Shown: positions 7,270 through 16,044 of the stretch, in pieces
Layout: every line of letters begins with the position of its first letter
How positions within the stretch are numbered: position 1 is the stretch's first letter
Source: DATLFS01 sp035540935
GTDB lineage: Bacteria > Actinomycetota > CADDZG01 > WHSQ01
Assembly (NCBI GenBank): GCA_035540935.1
Contig: DATLFS010000127.1
Coordinates: 1 to 39,538, forward strand
Direction of reading: 5' to 3'
Length of the DNA: 39,538 nucleotides
Made by a program: the position numbers and the translations under genes
The notes under the pieces: generated by a model
What the model saw: the letters and a program-made list of their open reading frames with translations, nothing else
The model's database searches: none
Told to the model about the DNA's origin: nothing

Positions 7270-8015
7270 GGCCCGCGATCCAGATCGAGGACCTGACCGT
7301 CGCCTACGGCGACACACCCGTCCTGTGGGACGTCGATCTCGAGGTCCCCTCGGGCGTCCTCGCCGCCGTGGTCGGGCCGAACGGTGCCGGCAAGACGACC
7401 CTGATGAAGGCGATCCTGCGCCTCGTCGAGCCTGCGGCGGGACGCGTGTTGGTGGAAGGGAAGCCCTACGCAGAGCAGCGGCGGCTCGTCGGATACGTGC
7501 CCCAGAGGGGAAGTATCGACTGGGACTTCCCGACGACGGTCCTCGACGTGGTGACGATGGGGAGGTACGGCGAGCTCGGCCTCTTCCGGCGTCCGGGGCG
7601 GCGCGAGCGGGACCTCGCGATGGAGGCTCTGGCCGAGGTCGGGATGGCCGATCTCGCCGACCGTCACATCAGCCGTCTCTCGGGCGGTCAGCAACAGCGG
7701 GTCTTCCTGGCGCGAGCCATCGTGCAGGACGCGCGGGTGTACCTGATGGACGAGCCGTTCCAGGGGGTCGACGCGACCACCGAGCGCGCGATCGTCCGGT
7801 TGCTGCGCGACTTCCGGCGCGCCGGCAAGACCGTGATCGTCGTCCATCACGACCTGCAGACGGTCGAGGAGTACTTCGACTGGGTGACGCTGCTGAACGT
7901 CCGCGTCGTGGCGGCCGGTCCGGTGCAAGAGGTGTTCGACGAGGAGAACCTCCGCGCCACCTACGGCGGCCGCATCGCGTTCGCGGCTCCGGGCGGGCCC
8001 CCGGGGGACGCCTAG
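7266..8015 (+). CDS. troB: Metal ABC importer ATPase
   Basis: ABC ATPase of 249 aa. Walker A is GPNGAGKTT (about 37-45), the Q-loop is in YVPQRGSIDWDFP (typical of the Mn/Zn/Fe importer ATPases), the signature is LSGGQQQR, Walker B is VYLMDEP and the switch His is in VVHHD. It energises uptake through the two permeases that follow. ATGA overlap with troA; its TAG is directly followed by the ATG of the first permease. Confidence 0.95.
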   Translation: MRPAIQIEDLTVAYGDTPVLWDVDLEVPSGVLAAVVGPNGAGKTTLMKAILRLVEPAAGRVLVEGKPYAEQRRLVGYVPQRGSIDWDFPTTVLDVVTMGRYGELGLFRRPGRRERDLAMEALAEVGMADLADRHISRLSGGQQQRVFLARAIVQDARVYLMDEPFQGVDATTERAIVRLLRDFRRAGKTVIVVHHDLQTVEEYFDWVTLLNVRVVAAGPVQEVFDEENLRATYGGRIAFAAPGGPPGDA

Positions 8016-9131
8016 ATGGACCTCCTGGGGTGGTGGTCCGACTACACGCTGAGGACCGTCGCGCTGGGGACGGCCACGATCGGCGCGACCGCGGGCGTGC
8101 TCGGATCGTTCGCGGTGCTGCGCCGCCAGAGCCTGCTCGGCGACACCATCAGCCATGCCGCGCTCCCCGGCATCGCCCTCGCCTTCCTCCTGACCGGGAC
8201 GAAGGCGCTCCCGGTGCTGATCGCCGGCGCGGCGGTCGCGGGGTGGCTCGGAGCGCGCGCCGCCGGCGGCCTCACCTCCGTCACGAGGCTGAAGTCGGAT
8301 GCCGCTCTGGGGGTGGTGCTGAGCGTGTTCTTCGGCTTCGGCCTCATGCTGCTCACCTTCATCCAGCGGCGTCCCGACGCGACGCAGGCCGGCCTCGACA
8401 CCTTCCTGTTCGGACAGGCCGCCGCGCTTCTCCAGCGGGACGTCGTCGCCATGGCGGCGGTCGGCGCCGCGGCCGTCTCGCTCGTCGCCCTCTTCTGGAA
8501 AGAGATAAAGGTCCAGACGTTCGATCCGGGTTTCGCGGCCTCGATCGGGCTGCCGGTGGCGCGGCTCGATCTGCTCGTGACGACGCTCCTCGTCGCCGCC
8601 ATCGTCATCGGCCTCGAGTCGGTCGGGGTGGTGCTCATGAGCGCGCTGGTCGTGGCGCCGGCGGCCGCGGCGAGACAGTGGACCGACCACCTCTCGGGGA
8701 TGGTGGTGCTGGCGGCCGCCTTCGGCGCCGTCTCCGGCGCATCGGGCGCGCTCATCAGCGCGTCCGCGAGGCACCTCCCGACGGGGCCCGTGGTGGTGCT
8801 TTGCGCCTCGCTGATCGTCGTCGTATCGCTGCTCGCGGCGCCGGCCCGCGGCGTCGTGATCCGGCGCGCCCGCGACCGGCGCGCCCGCCGGCGCTTCGGG
8901 ACGCGCGCGGTCCTCTCCGATCTGTACGCGCTGGCGCGGCAGCACGACGACCCGGAGCACGCACACGCCGCCGCCGTGCTCGAAGCGATGTCGGGGGGGC
9001 GCAGTGGGGTACGCGGCGACCTCGAAGAGCTGGAGCGGCGCGGCATGGCCCGGCGCGCCGGTGACGACGGATGGTTCATCACCGACGCAGGACGCGCCCG
9101 GGCCGAGCGCGAGCTGGAGGAGACGTCGTGA
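8016..9131 (+). CDS. troC: Metal ABC permease fused to a winged helix (first)
   Basis: A 371-aa cluster-9 metal permease. Residues about 10-285 hold 8-9 hydrophobic segments, with FAVLRRQSLLGDTISHAALPG (TM1-2 loop, metal-path Asp/His region) and KVQTFDPGFAASIGLP typical of the family. After a basic linker (RRARDRRARRRFG) residues about 295-371 form a winged-helix-like domain: VLSDLYALARQ, LEELERRGMARR, then wing and WFITDAGRARAERE. The latter closely resembles LKRLASSGYVRH and VELTDAGRREALE of the operon's own repressor. Such fusions recall chlamydial YtgCR and Bacillus MntC. Whether the domain binds DNA or only regulates transport is unknown. The stop overlaps the GTG of the second permease. 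Confidence 0.92.
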   Translation: MDLLGWWSDYTLRTVALGTATIGATAGVLGSFAVLRRQSLLGDTISHAALPGIALAFLLTGTKALPVLIAGAAVAGWLGARAAGGLTSVTRLKSDAALGVVLSVFFGFGLMLLTFIQRRPDATQAGLDTFLFGQAAALLQRDVVAMAAVGAAAVSLVALFWKEIKVQTFDPGFAASIGLPVARLDLLVTTLLVAAIVIGLESVGVVLMSALVVAPAAAARQWTDHLSGMVVLAAAFGAVSGASGALISASARHLPTGPVVVLCASLIVVVSLLAAPARGVVIRRARDRRARRRFGTRAVLSDLYALARQHDDPEHAHAAAVLEAMSGGRSGVRGDLEELERRGMARRAGDDGWFITDAGRARAERELEETS

Positions 9132-10237
9132 CCGCGGCCCAGCTCGAGATCCAGGCGATTGCGGTGTGCGCCGCGGTCGCCTGCGCCGTGCCGGGCTCCT
9201 TCCTCGTGCTCCGGCGCATGTCTCTGATGAGCGATGCCATCGCGCACTCGATGCTGCTGGGGATCGTGCTCGCGTTCTACGTGGTCCGCAGCCTGCAGTC
9301 CCCACTCCTGGTCGTCGCAGCCGCGCTGACCGGTGTCGCGACGGTCGCGCTCGTCGAAGCGGTGGCCAAGACGCAGCTCGTACGCGAGGACGCGGCGATC
9401 GGGCTCGTCTTCCCCTTGCTCTTCTCCGTCGCGGTAGTGCTGATCGCGCGCCTCCCGTCGGGCGTTCATCTCGACGCCGATGTGGTGCTGCTCGGCGAAC
9501 TCGCGTTCGCGCCGTACGAGCGGTGGATCGCGTTCGGCTGGGACCTTGGACCGAAGGCGTTGTGGGTGACGGGCACGATCCTCGTGCTGAACGTCGCTTT
9601 CGTCACCGCCTTCTTCAAGGAGCTCGAGGTCACGACCTTCGATCCCGGTCTCGCCGCCGCGCTCGGGATGTCTCCGGTCGTCTTCCACTACGGGCTGATG
9701 GGGGTGGTTTCGGTCAGCGCCGTCGGCGCGTTCGACGCGGTAGGCGCGGTCCTCGTGATCGCGTTGTTGATCGTGCCGCCCTCGGCGGCGTATCTGCTGA
9801 CGGACCGCCTGCAATCGATGATTCTCGTTGCGGCCGCGACCGGAGCCCTCTCGGCCATAGCGGGCTTCTGGCTGGCTCACTGGCTCGATGCATCGATCGC
9901 CGGAAGCATGGCGTCCGCCGCGGGCATCCTGTTCCTTCTCGCGCTGCTGTTCGCGCCCGATCGCGGCCTCGTGGCGGCGGCCCGCCGGCGCGCCCGGCGC
10001 CGGTGGGAGTTCGCCCACACGATGCTCGCGATCCACCTGTTCCACCACGAGGGCACCCCTCAAGCCGCGCGCGAGAGCAGCATGCGGCACCTGGGCGAGA
10101 GTCTTCGCTGGAACGACGACTTTCGCGAGCGTGCGGTCGCCGGCGCGGCCGAGAGAGGGCTCGTCACGCGCCACGACGGACGCCTGACGCTCACCGACGC
10201 AGGACGCGATCTGGCGCGCCGTGCCGTCGTTCGCTGA
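9128..10237 (+). CDS. troD: Metal ABC permease fused to a winged helix (second)
   Basis: A 369-aa paralogue of the preceding permease. The membrane domain (about 5-280) has FLVLRRMSLMSDAIAHSMLLG and VTTFDPGLAAALGMSP. The C-terminal extension (about 290-369) begins with a basic stretch (RRRARRRWEF), continues EFAHTMLAIHLFHHEG and ends AERGLVTRH then LTLTDAGRDLARR, a wing-like end shared with the first permease and the repressor. Two different permease subunits are as in TroCD/MntCD systems, forming a heterodimer. It starts at GTG 9128, overlapping the first permease by 4 nt. It is the last clear member of the tro operon, 20 bp before the hydrolase gene. Confidence 0.92.
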   Translation: MTAAQLEIQAIAVCAAVACAVPGSFLVLRRMSLMSDAIAHSMLLGIVLAFYVVRSLQSPLLVVAAALTGVATVALVEAVAKTQLVREDAAIGLVFPLLFSVAVVLIARLPSGVHLDADVVLLGELAFAPYERWIAFGWDLGPKALWVTGTILVLNVAFVTAFFKELEVTTFDPGLAAALGMSPVVFHYGLMGVVSVSAVGAFDAVGAVLVIALLIVPPSAAYLLTDRLQSMILVAAATGALSAIAGFWLAHWLDASIAGSMASAAGILFLLALLFAPDRGLVAAARRRARRRWEFAHTMLAIHLFHHEGTPQAARESSMRHLGESLRWNDDFRERAVAGAAERGLVTRHDGRLTLTDAGRDLARRAVVR

Positions 10238-10257
10238 AGGACGGCAAGAATGGCGGC

Positions 10258-11010
10258 ATGCCGCTGACCGAGGTTCCCCTGTCGATCGTCTGCGACGGAC
10301 TGCGTCTGCGCGCCGCGGCGGTGCTGCCGCCGGAGCCGCGGGGTGTCGTCGTGCTGCTCCATGGGATCCCTTCGATCGCCCCGCCCGATCCGGACGACGA
10401 GGGCTATCCCGGTCTGGCCCGGCGCCTCGCGGCCGAAGGGTGGGCCGCTTCGTGGGTCGACATGCGTGCCGCGCACGGCGCGCCGGGCTTCTTCTCCATC
10501 GAAGGATGGGTGCGGGACGCGCGGTCGGTCGTCGATGCGGCGCGCGCTCTGGACGGCGCCGCCGGCCTCCCGGTGGCACTCGTGGGATCGTCCGCGGGGG
10601 GAGCGGTGGCGGTCGAAGCGGCCGCTCGCGGGGCTCCGGTAGACGCGCTCGTGCTCTTGGCCGCGCCCGCCCATTGGGACACGTTCGCGGCCGATCCCGC
10701 CGAGGGCGTGGAACGCATAGCGCGCGACGCGGGCATGTCGATGGCGCCCGAGGTGCATGAGGATCCGTCGGCTTGGGGCGACGAGTTCGAACGGGTGAGC
10801 CCGGAACGCTCGATCGCGAAGGTGAAGGTGCCCGTCCTCGCGGTTCACGGAAGTGCCGACGACGTCGTCCCCGTCGACCACGTTCGCCGGATCGCAGAAC
10901 GGTCGTCGCGGGTGGAGGCGCGCGTGCTGGAAGGAGCGGGGCATCGGCTCCGGCGCGACCCCGAGGCGATCGAGCTCGTGCTGGACTGGCTGGAGCGGAG
11001 GCTGGGGTGA
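10258..11010 (+). CDS. Alpha/beta-hydrolase
   Basis: A 250-aa serine hydrolase of the alpha/beta fold. The oxyanion strand is VVVLLHGIPSI, the nucleophile elbow is GSSAGG (Ser112), the acid is in GSADDVVP (about D202) and the catalytic His is in GAGHR (H229). There is no signal peptide, so it is cytoplasmic. The tail (VPVLAVHGSADDVVP) is as in prolyl-oligopeptidase-like and dienelactone-hydrolase-like esterases. The substrate is unknown. It starts 20 bp after troD without an evident promoter and may be read through from the tro operon; its stop overlaps the next gene (GTGA). Confidence 0.88.
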   Translation: MPLTEVPLSIVCDGLRLRAAAVLPPEPRGVVVLLHGIPSIAPPDPDDEGYPGLARRLAAEGWAASWVDMRAAHGAPGFFSIEGWVRDARSVVDAARALDGAAGLPVALVGSSAGGAVAVEAAARGAPVDALVLLAAPAHWDTFAADPAEGVERIARDAGMSMAPEVHEDPSAWGDEFERVSPERSIAKVKVPVLAVHGSADDVVPVDHVRRIAERSSRVEARVLEGAGHRLRRDPEAIELVLDWLERRLG

Positions 11011-11261
11011 GGTTCACGAACGCGGTCACGGCCCTGGTCCTGGTGGCGACCTCACTCGCGGTCGTGGTCGGGCTGGCGGTCGGCTTGAACCTCGTGACGG
11101 CCGTGCTGCTCGGGGTGATCGTGCTCCTGGGAGCGCTCTCGGTGGCGGTCGCCCGCAAGAGCGACAGGGGCGCGGTCGGACCTGCGACGTGCGCGGAGTG
11201 CGGCGGCCTGATCTCGCCGAACGCGCCCTACTGCAAGCACTGCGGCGCGCCGCGCTCCTAG
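11007..11261 (+). CDS. Small membrane protein with zinc ribbon
   Basis: An 84-aa protein. Two hydrophobic segments (about 5-27 and 29-49) are followed by a cytoplasmic C-terminal zinc ribbon with C62-x2-C65 and C76-x2-C79 (CAECGG, YCKHCG). The GTG start overlaps the hydrolase stop by 4 nt. The function is unknown; proteins of this layout are widespread and usually uncharacterised. Its TAG shares the 4-bp palindrome CTAG (11258-11261) with the stop of the convergent gene. Confidence 0.75.
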   Translation: MRFTNAVTALVLVATSLAVVVGLAVGLNLVTAVLLGVIVLLGALSVAVARKSDRGAVGPATCAECGGLISPNAPYCKHCGAPRS

Positions 11262-11524
11262 AGCAACGACGCCTGGTCGTCGGACACGCGGCGCACCGCT
11301 TTCGGCTGCGTCTCGAGCGCGGGATGCTCGACGACGGCCACCACGCGGTTCGCCATGAAGCGTCCCGTTCGGACGACCTCGCCGCTGCGCGTCACCTCGG
11401 AGACCTCGACGACGCCGCGCACCGTGGCGACCTCGACCCGGCGCCCCGCGCGGGTGGCGCTGATCTCGTAGGTCCGCGTGGCGTCGCCGACGTCGACCAC
11501 TACCTCGACCCGATCACCTCTCAT
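11258..11524 (-). CDS. Hypothetical protein, beta-rich, 88 aa
   Basis: No family recognised. The sequence is Val/Arg/Glu-rich with strand-like alternation (VEVVVDVGDATRTYEISATR, then RRVEVATVRGVVEVSEVTR), no Cys, and no membrane segment or signal. Support for being real: a compact frame that fills the space between two genes exactly, with its stop sharing CTAG with the convergent gene. The ATG at 11524 has no strong ribosome site. It lies back-to-back with lpdA, 94 bp away. Confidence 0.6.
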   Translation of the reverse strand: MRGDRVEVVVDVGDATRTYEISATRAGRRVEVATVRGVVEVSEVTRSGEVVRTGRFMANRVVAVVEHPALETQPKAVRRVSDDQASLL

Positions 11525-11571
11525 GCTCGGATCGTCGCACGCGGCACGTCGGGTGGCGAGGGACGCCGCGG

Positions 11572-11577
11572 TATCGT
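11572..11577 (+). promoter_or_regulatory. Candidate -10 element of lpdA
   Basis: TATCGT, in a 94-bp intergenic region. A start about 7 nt downstream would give a leader of roughly 35 nt containing the GGGAGG ribosome site (11607-11612), 6 nt before the GTG. No clear -35. Confidence 0.35.
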
Positions 11578-11618
11578 CGAAACCTCGCCTTCACCACACC
11601 CTCGACGGGAGGTTTTCC

Positions 11619-13040
11619 GTGGCGGACCAGCAGAGCTCCTTCGACGTCCTGATACTGGGCGGCGGGAACGGCGGCTATTCGTGCGCCTTCCGCGCCGTCG
11701 ACCTCGGCCTCTCGGTGGCCATCATCGAGCGCGACAAGGTCGGCGGGACGTGCCTCCACCGCGGCTGCATCCCGACCAAGGCCCTTCTGCATGCCGCCGA
11801 TCTGATGGATGAGTTCCGCTCCGCCGGCGAGTTCGGGATCAAGGTCGCCGAGCCCGACTACGACTGGTCGAAGGTCCAGGCCTTCAAGGAATCGGTCGTC
11901 GGCCGTATGTACAAGGGCCTTTCGGGGCTGGTGCGCAAGAACAAGATCGAGCTGGTCGAGGGGACCGGGACGCTCGTCGACAACAAGACGATCGCCGTGC
12001 AGACCACGGACGGCGACCGGGTCCTGAAGGCGGACAAGGCCATCGTCGTCTCGACGGGCTCGTTGCCGCGCGACCTCCCGTTCCTGCCGTCGGACGGCGA
12101 CAAGGTGCACAACTCGACCCACGGCCTCGAGGCAGGCGACGTGCCTGCGTCGGTGGTGGTAATCGGCGGCAACTACATCGGGCTCGAGTTCGCGAGCGTC
12201 TATCGCTCGTTCGGGTCCGAGGTGACGGTGGTCGAGATGCTTCCGAAGATCGCACCGGCCGAAGACGACGACATCTCGGCCGCGCTCCTCAAGCTCCTCG
12301 AGAGGCGCGGGATCAACTTCCGCACCGGCACGTCGGTGGTCGGCGCGGAGACGTCGGGGGCGGGCGTCGAGTTGCACATCGAGAAGGACGGGACGAAAGA
12401 GACGCTCAAGGCCGACCGCGTGCTCGTCGCGATCGGCCGCGGCCCCAACAGCGAAGGTATCGGCCTGGAAGACGTCGGCGTCAAGACCGAGCGCGGCTTC
12501 ATCGTCGTGGATCCCGGCTTCCGGACGAGCGTCGAGGGCATCTACGCGATCGGAGACGTCATCCACGTGCCGGAGGCGAACTGGCCGCACCCGCAGCTGG
12601 CGCACGTCGCGTTCATCGAAGGGCAGAAGACCGCCGAGCGCATCGCCGGGCAGAACCCCGTGCCCGTCGACTACAAGAACATCCCCCACGTCATCTACTG
12701 CCAGCCGGAGGTGGCGGCGGTCGGCCTGACCGAGCAGAAGGCGAAGGAAGCGGGCTACGACGTGGTCACCGCTCGCTATCCCTTCTCCGCCCTCGCCCGG
12801 GCGCTGATGCTCGGGGGCGGCCAGGGCTTCGTGAAGACCGTGGCCGAGAAGGGCGGGGCGGTCCTCGGCGTGCACATCGTCGGCGCCCGCGCGTCGGACC
12901 TCATCACCGAGGCGCAGCTGGCGACTTCGTGGGAGGCATATCCCGAAGAGCTGGCAGAGTTGATCCACCCCCACCCGACGCTGTCGGAGGGGATCGGCGA
13001 GACCTTCTTGCACATCGCCGGCAAACCGCTCCACGGCTGA
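11619..13040 (+). CDS. lpdA: Dihydrolipoyl dehydrogenase (E3)
   Basis: FAD/NAD-disulfide oxidoreductase of 473 aa that reoxidises dihydrolipoyl groups of 2-oxoacid dehydrogenase complexes. The FAD motif is LILGGGNGGYS (11-21), the redox disulfide is C45/C50 (GGTCLHRGCIPTK), the NAD-binding strand is SVVVIGGNYIGLEFASVY, the second FAD motif is GIYAIGDV, and the C-terminal interface has His-Pro-Thr...Glu (HPHPTLSEGIGE, about H452 and E457). The GTG at 11619 follows GGGAGG with 6-nt spacing. The genes for E2 and E1 follow within 6 kb, so this is very likely their E3. The next gene is pyruvate kinase, 38 bp downstream. Confidence 0.95.
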   Translation: MADQQSSFDVLILGGGNGGYSCAFRAVDLGLSVAIIERDKVGGTCLHRGCIPTKALLHAADLMDEFRSAGEFGIKVAEPDYDWSKVQAFKESVVGRMYKGLSGLVRKNKIELVEGTGTLVDNKTIAVQTTDGDRVLKADKAIVVSTGSLPRDLPFLPSDGDKVHNSTHGLEAGDVPASVVVIGGNYIGLEFASVYRSFGSEVTVVEMLPKIAPAEDDDISAALLKLLERRGINFRTGTSVVGAETSGAGVELHIEKDGTKETLKADRVLVAIGRGPNSEGIGLEDVGVKTERGFIVVDPGFRTSVEGIYAIGDVIHVPEANWPHPQLAHVAFIEGQKTAERIAGQNPVPVDYKNIPHVIYCQPEVAAVGLTEQKAKEAGYDVVTARYPFSALARALMLGGGQGFVKTVAEKGGAVLGVHIVGARASDLITEAQLATSWEAYPEELAELIHPHPTLSEGIGETFLHIAGKPLHG

Positions 13041-13066
13041 CCTGCGGGCCGTCCCCCACCCGTGGG

Positions 13067-13072
13067 TACGGT
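13067..13072 (+). promoter_or_regulatory. -10 element of pyk, leaderless geometry
   Basis: TACGGT (TANNNT) with a 6-nt spacer to the ATG at 13079 and no ribosome-binding site. Confidence 0.5.
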
Positions 13073-13078
13073 GACGCG

Positions 13079-14503
13079 ATGCGCAGGCGCAGGACCAAGA
13101 TCGTCGCCACCCTCGGGCCGGCGAGCACCGAGCCGAAACAGATCCGCGCCCTCCTCGAGGCGGGCGTAGACGTCTGCCGCCTGAACTTCGCGCACGCCTC
13201 CCCCGAGATCCACGCGGAGACGGTCGCGAAGGTGCGCTCCCAGGCCCACGAGCTGGGTCTTTGCGTCGGCATCCTCGCCGACCTCCCCGGCCCGAAGATG
13301 CGAACCGGCCCGATCGCCGGGGGAGAGGTCAGGTTGGAGCCGGGCCAGACCTTCACGCTGACCGGGCGCGACGTCGAGGGGGATCGCGAGGGCGTCGGCA
13401 CGACGGTGCCGTCGCTCGGCGAGCTGGTGTCCCCGCGCGACGAGATCTTCCTCGCGGACGGGACGATCGTCCTGCGCGTCGTCGAGGTCGACGGGGCCGA
13501 CGTCGTCACCGAGGTTCTGCGCGGCGGGGTCCTGCGGTCGCGCAAGGGCATGCACCTGCCGGGCGCAGAGCGGAGGGTCGAGGCCTTCACCGATGCCGAC
13601 CGCACCGCGCTCGAGGCGGCGCTCCGGTTCAAGGTCGACATGGTCGGCCTCTCCTTCGTGCGCGACGCCGACGACGTGCGCCGAGCTCGCGACGCCCTCC
13701 CGAAGCGGGGCCACCGGCCGCTGCTCGTCGCCAAGATCGAGACGGGTTCGTCGGTTCACCACCTGAACTGGATCGTGGCGGAGGCGGATGCCGTGATGGT
13801 CGCCCGCGGCGACCTCGGCATCCAGACGCCGCTCCACCGCGTTCCTCTCCTGCAGAAGGAGATCATCGCCGCGTGCAACCGCGCGGGCCGGCCCGTGATA
13901 ACCGCGACGCAGATGCTGGAGTCGATGACGCACGCGCCGCTGCCGACGCGCGCCGAGGTCGCCGACGTGGCGAACGCGGTCGTCGACGGCACCGACGCGC
14001 TCATGCTGTCGGAGGAGACGGCGATCGGAGACGATCCCCCGGAGGCCGTCCGGGTCATGGCGCAGACGGCGCTGACGGCGGAGACGTGGCCGGGCGACCA
14101 TGCCGTCCCGCACACGAGTCACCTCGACGAGGACCGCGTGTCGTGGGCGGTCGCGCATGCGGCGGTGCAGGCGGCGGCCGACCTCAGTGTGGCTGCGATC
14201 CTGTGCCCGACGAACTCCGGCTCGACGCCGCGGCGCGTCGCCGCCTTCCGTCCGCCGGTGCCGATCGTCGCGATGTCCCAGCGGAAGGAGATCCTGGGTG
14301 GCCTCTCCTTGCTGTGGGGGGTCCGGCCGCTGGGGATGGAGCGCGCTCCCGACCCCGACGATGCCGCCGAGGAGGTCGGGCGCGCCGTGGCGACGGCCCG
14401 CTCCGCCGAGCTGGTCTCGAAGGGAGACCTCGTCGCGGTCGTGGCCGGCAGCCCCGGCCCGCGCGCCGGCCGCACCGACTTCGTGCGGGTCGTGCGGGTG
14501 TGA
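13079..14503 (+). CDS. pyk: Pyruvate kinase
   Basis: A 474-aa pyruvate kinase, converting PEP and ADP to pyruvate and ATP in glycolysis. Seen: the N-terminal RRTKIVATLGPAST; barrel motifs CRLNFAHASPE (Asn/Arg of the active site), LADLPGPKMRTG, LLVAKIETGSSV (the catalytic Lys), MVARGDLGIQTP and ITATQMLESM; then ARAEVADVANAV and SEETAIGD. The C-terminal domain (about 355-474) is of ordinary length. The family's usual allosteric pocket cannot be judged by eye. It sits between E3 and E2 of the dehydrogenase complex, and makes the substrate if that complex is a pyruvate dehydrogenase. Confidence 0.95.
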   Translation: MRRRRTKIVATLGPASTEPKQIRALLEAGVDVCRLNFAHASPEIHAETVAKVRSQAHELGLCVGILADLPGPKMRTGPIAGGEVRLEPGQTFTLTGRDVEGDREGVGTTVPSLGELVSPRDEIFLADGTIVLRVVEVDGADVVTEVLRGGVLRSRKGMHLPGAERRVEAFTDADRTALEAALRFKVDMVGLSFVRDADDVRRARDALPKRGHRPLLVAKIETGSSVHHLNWIVAEADAVMVARGDLGIQTPLHRVPLLQKEIIAACNRAGRPVITATQMLESMTHAPLPTRAEVADVANAVVDGTDALMLSEETAIGDDPPEAVRVMAQTALTAETWPGDHAVPHTSHLDEDRVSWAVAHAAVQAAADLSVAAILCPTNSGSTPRRVAAFRPPVPIVAMSQRKEILGGLSLLWGVRPLGMERAPDPDDAAEEVGRAVATARSAELVSKGDLVAVVAGSPGPRAGRTDFVRVVRV

Positions 14504-14603
14504 CGGGCGGAGGCCGCCGCGAGGCGGAGTGGGATACTGAGACGACCTGCAAGACCTTCCGGGTCCCTCCGAGGACCTCCGTTCACAGCGCCGGGGAGGG
14601 CTA

Positions 14604-16040
14604 GTGGCTACCGAGATCAAGATGCCGCAGCTCGGCGAGACCGTCGTCGAGGGCACGATCACGAAGTGGTTGAAGAAGGAGGGCGACCAGGTCGAGGCCG
14701 ACGAGTACATCGTCGAGGTCTCGACCGACAAGGTCGACTCCGAGGTCCCTTCGAGCGCATCCGGAGTGATCCAGAAGATCCTCGTGCCGGAGGGGGAGAC
14801 GGTGCAGGTGGGGACGGCTATCGCCCTCGTGGGTGAGGCCGGAGAGGGTGGCGGCTCGGACGGCGCCGCGGCGGCCGACGAGCAGCCGGAGGCAGAGGCG
14901 CAGCCCGGCGCCGACGAGGCCGAGGGAGCGGAGGCCGGTGAGCAGGCGAAGCCGGCGGCGTCCGGTGGCGGCCCCTCCGAGTCCCAGGCGGAGGAGCGCA
15001 AGGTGGAGCAGCAGGAGGAGGCCCCGGCGGCGGCCGCCAAGGAGCCGTCGGCCGCCCGTCATGAGGCCAAAGCGCCCTCCGGCGACACCTCCAAGCGCGG
15101 CATCATCTCGCCGCTCGTCCGGCGCCTCGCGGAGGAGAACGACGTGAGCCTCGACGAGGTCGAGGGCACCGGGACCGGCGGGCGCATCCGCAAGCAGGAC
15201 GTGCTGCGTTACGTCGAGGAGCGCAAGGCGAAGCCGGCCGCCAAGCCGGCGGCCCAGGCGGAGCCGGCGCCCGAGCCGGAGAGGGCTGCCGAGCCCGCGG
15301 CGGCATCGGCCGGGGCACGCGGGCGCGAGGAGCTCGTCCCCTGGACCAACATCCGGCGCCGGACGGCCGAGCACATGGTGGCCGCTCACCTCGAGAGCGC
15401 CCGGGCCTGGAACGCGGTCGAGGTCGACTGGAGCAACGTGGTCAAGCTGCGCGAGCGGGTGAAGGGCGCGTTCCGCGAGCGCGAGGGATTCAACCTCACC
15501 TACATGCCGTTCCTCGCCAAGGTCGTCTGCGACACGCTCCTCGAGATGCCGGAGGTGAACGCCTCGTTCGACGAGGAGAACCAGGCGAACCGGGTGAAGT
15601 ACTTCGTCAACCTGGGGATCGCCGTGGCGCTCGAGGGCGGCGGCCTCATCGTCCCGGTGGTGAAGAACGCGGACGAGAAGAACCTCGTCGGACTGGCGCG
15701 CGGGATAAACGACATCGTGACGCGGGCGCGGACCAAGAAGCTGACACCGGACGATCTCGTCGGCGGCACCTTCACGATCACGAACCCGGGACCGTTCGGG
15801 TCGATCATCTCGGTGCCGATCATCCCGCAGGGGACGACCGGCATCCTCGGCTTCGAGGCGATCCAGAAGCGTGTGGTGGTCACGGACGAGGACGCGATCG
15901 CCGTCCGCTCGATGGGCTTCCTCGACATGTCGTGGGATCACCGCACGATCGACGGAGCCGAGGCGGCGCAGTTCCTCGCCCGCCTGCGCGAGCGGATCGA
16001 GACGACGGACTTCTCGCACGACCTGGCGCAGTACGGATAG
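14604..16040 (+). CDS. Dihydrolipoamide acyltransferase (E2)
   Basis: E2 core of a 2-oxoacid dehydrogenase complex, 478 aa. A single lipoyl domain covers 1-78 (lipoylated Lys43 in STDKVDSE). A long Ala/Glu/Pro-rich linker (79-160) precedes the peripheral-subunit-binding domain at about 165-205 (GIISPLVRRLAEENDVSLDE), then a second linker, then the catalytic acyltransferase domain (about 245-470) with the active-site motif DHRTIDG. The GTG at 14604 follows GGGGAGGG by 4 nt. The acyl group could be acetyl, branched-chain or succinyl; the E1 genes downstream are of the branched-chain type, while pyk next door favours pyruvate. It is 4 bp upstream of lipB. Confidence 0.93.
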   Translation: MATEIKMPQLGETVVEGTITKWLKKEGDQVEADEYIVEVSTDKVDSEVPSSASGVIQKILVPEGETVQVGTAIALVGEAGEGGGSDGAAAADEQPEAEAQPGADEAEGAEAGEQAKPAASGGGPSESQAEERKVEQQEEAPAAAAKEPSAARHEAKAPSGDTSKRGIISPLVRRLAEENDVSLDEVEGTGTGGRIRKQDVLRYVEERKAKPAAKPAAQAEPAPEPERAAEPAAASAGARGREELVPWTNIRRRTAEHMVAAHLESARAWNAVEVDWSNVVKLRERVKGAFREREGFNLTYMPFLAKVVCDTLLEMPEVNASFDEENQANRVKYFVNLGIAVALEGGGLIVPVVKNADEKNLVGLARGINDIVTRARTKKLTPDDLVGGTFTITNPGPFGSIISVPIIPQGTTGILGFEAIQKRVVVTDEDAIAVRSMGFLDMSWDHRTIDGAEAAQFLARLRERIETTDFSHDLAQYG

Positions 16041-16044
16041 CGCG

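Noticed and set aside
8042..11158. Very long open frame on the minus strand (over 1000 codons)
   Set aside because: It lies antisense to four well-supported genes, its product is Arg/Pro/Ala-rich without any family pattern, and such frames arise in high-GC DNA because stops are rare in some antisense frames.
11580..11615. AAACCTC/GAGGTTT inverted repeat that could hide the lpdA ribosome site
   Set aside because: The 5' arm overlaps the predicted transcription start, so it might not be fully in the RNA, and seven base pairs around a 22-nt loop is weak.
14533..14538. GATACT as a promoter for the E2 gene
   Set aside because: Imperfect hexamer, no -35, no spacing pattern like the other promoters; E2 may have a promoter in this 100-bp gap but it cannot be placed.
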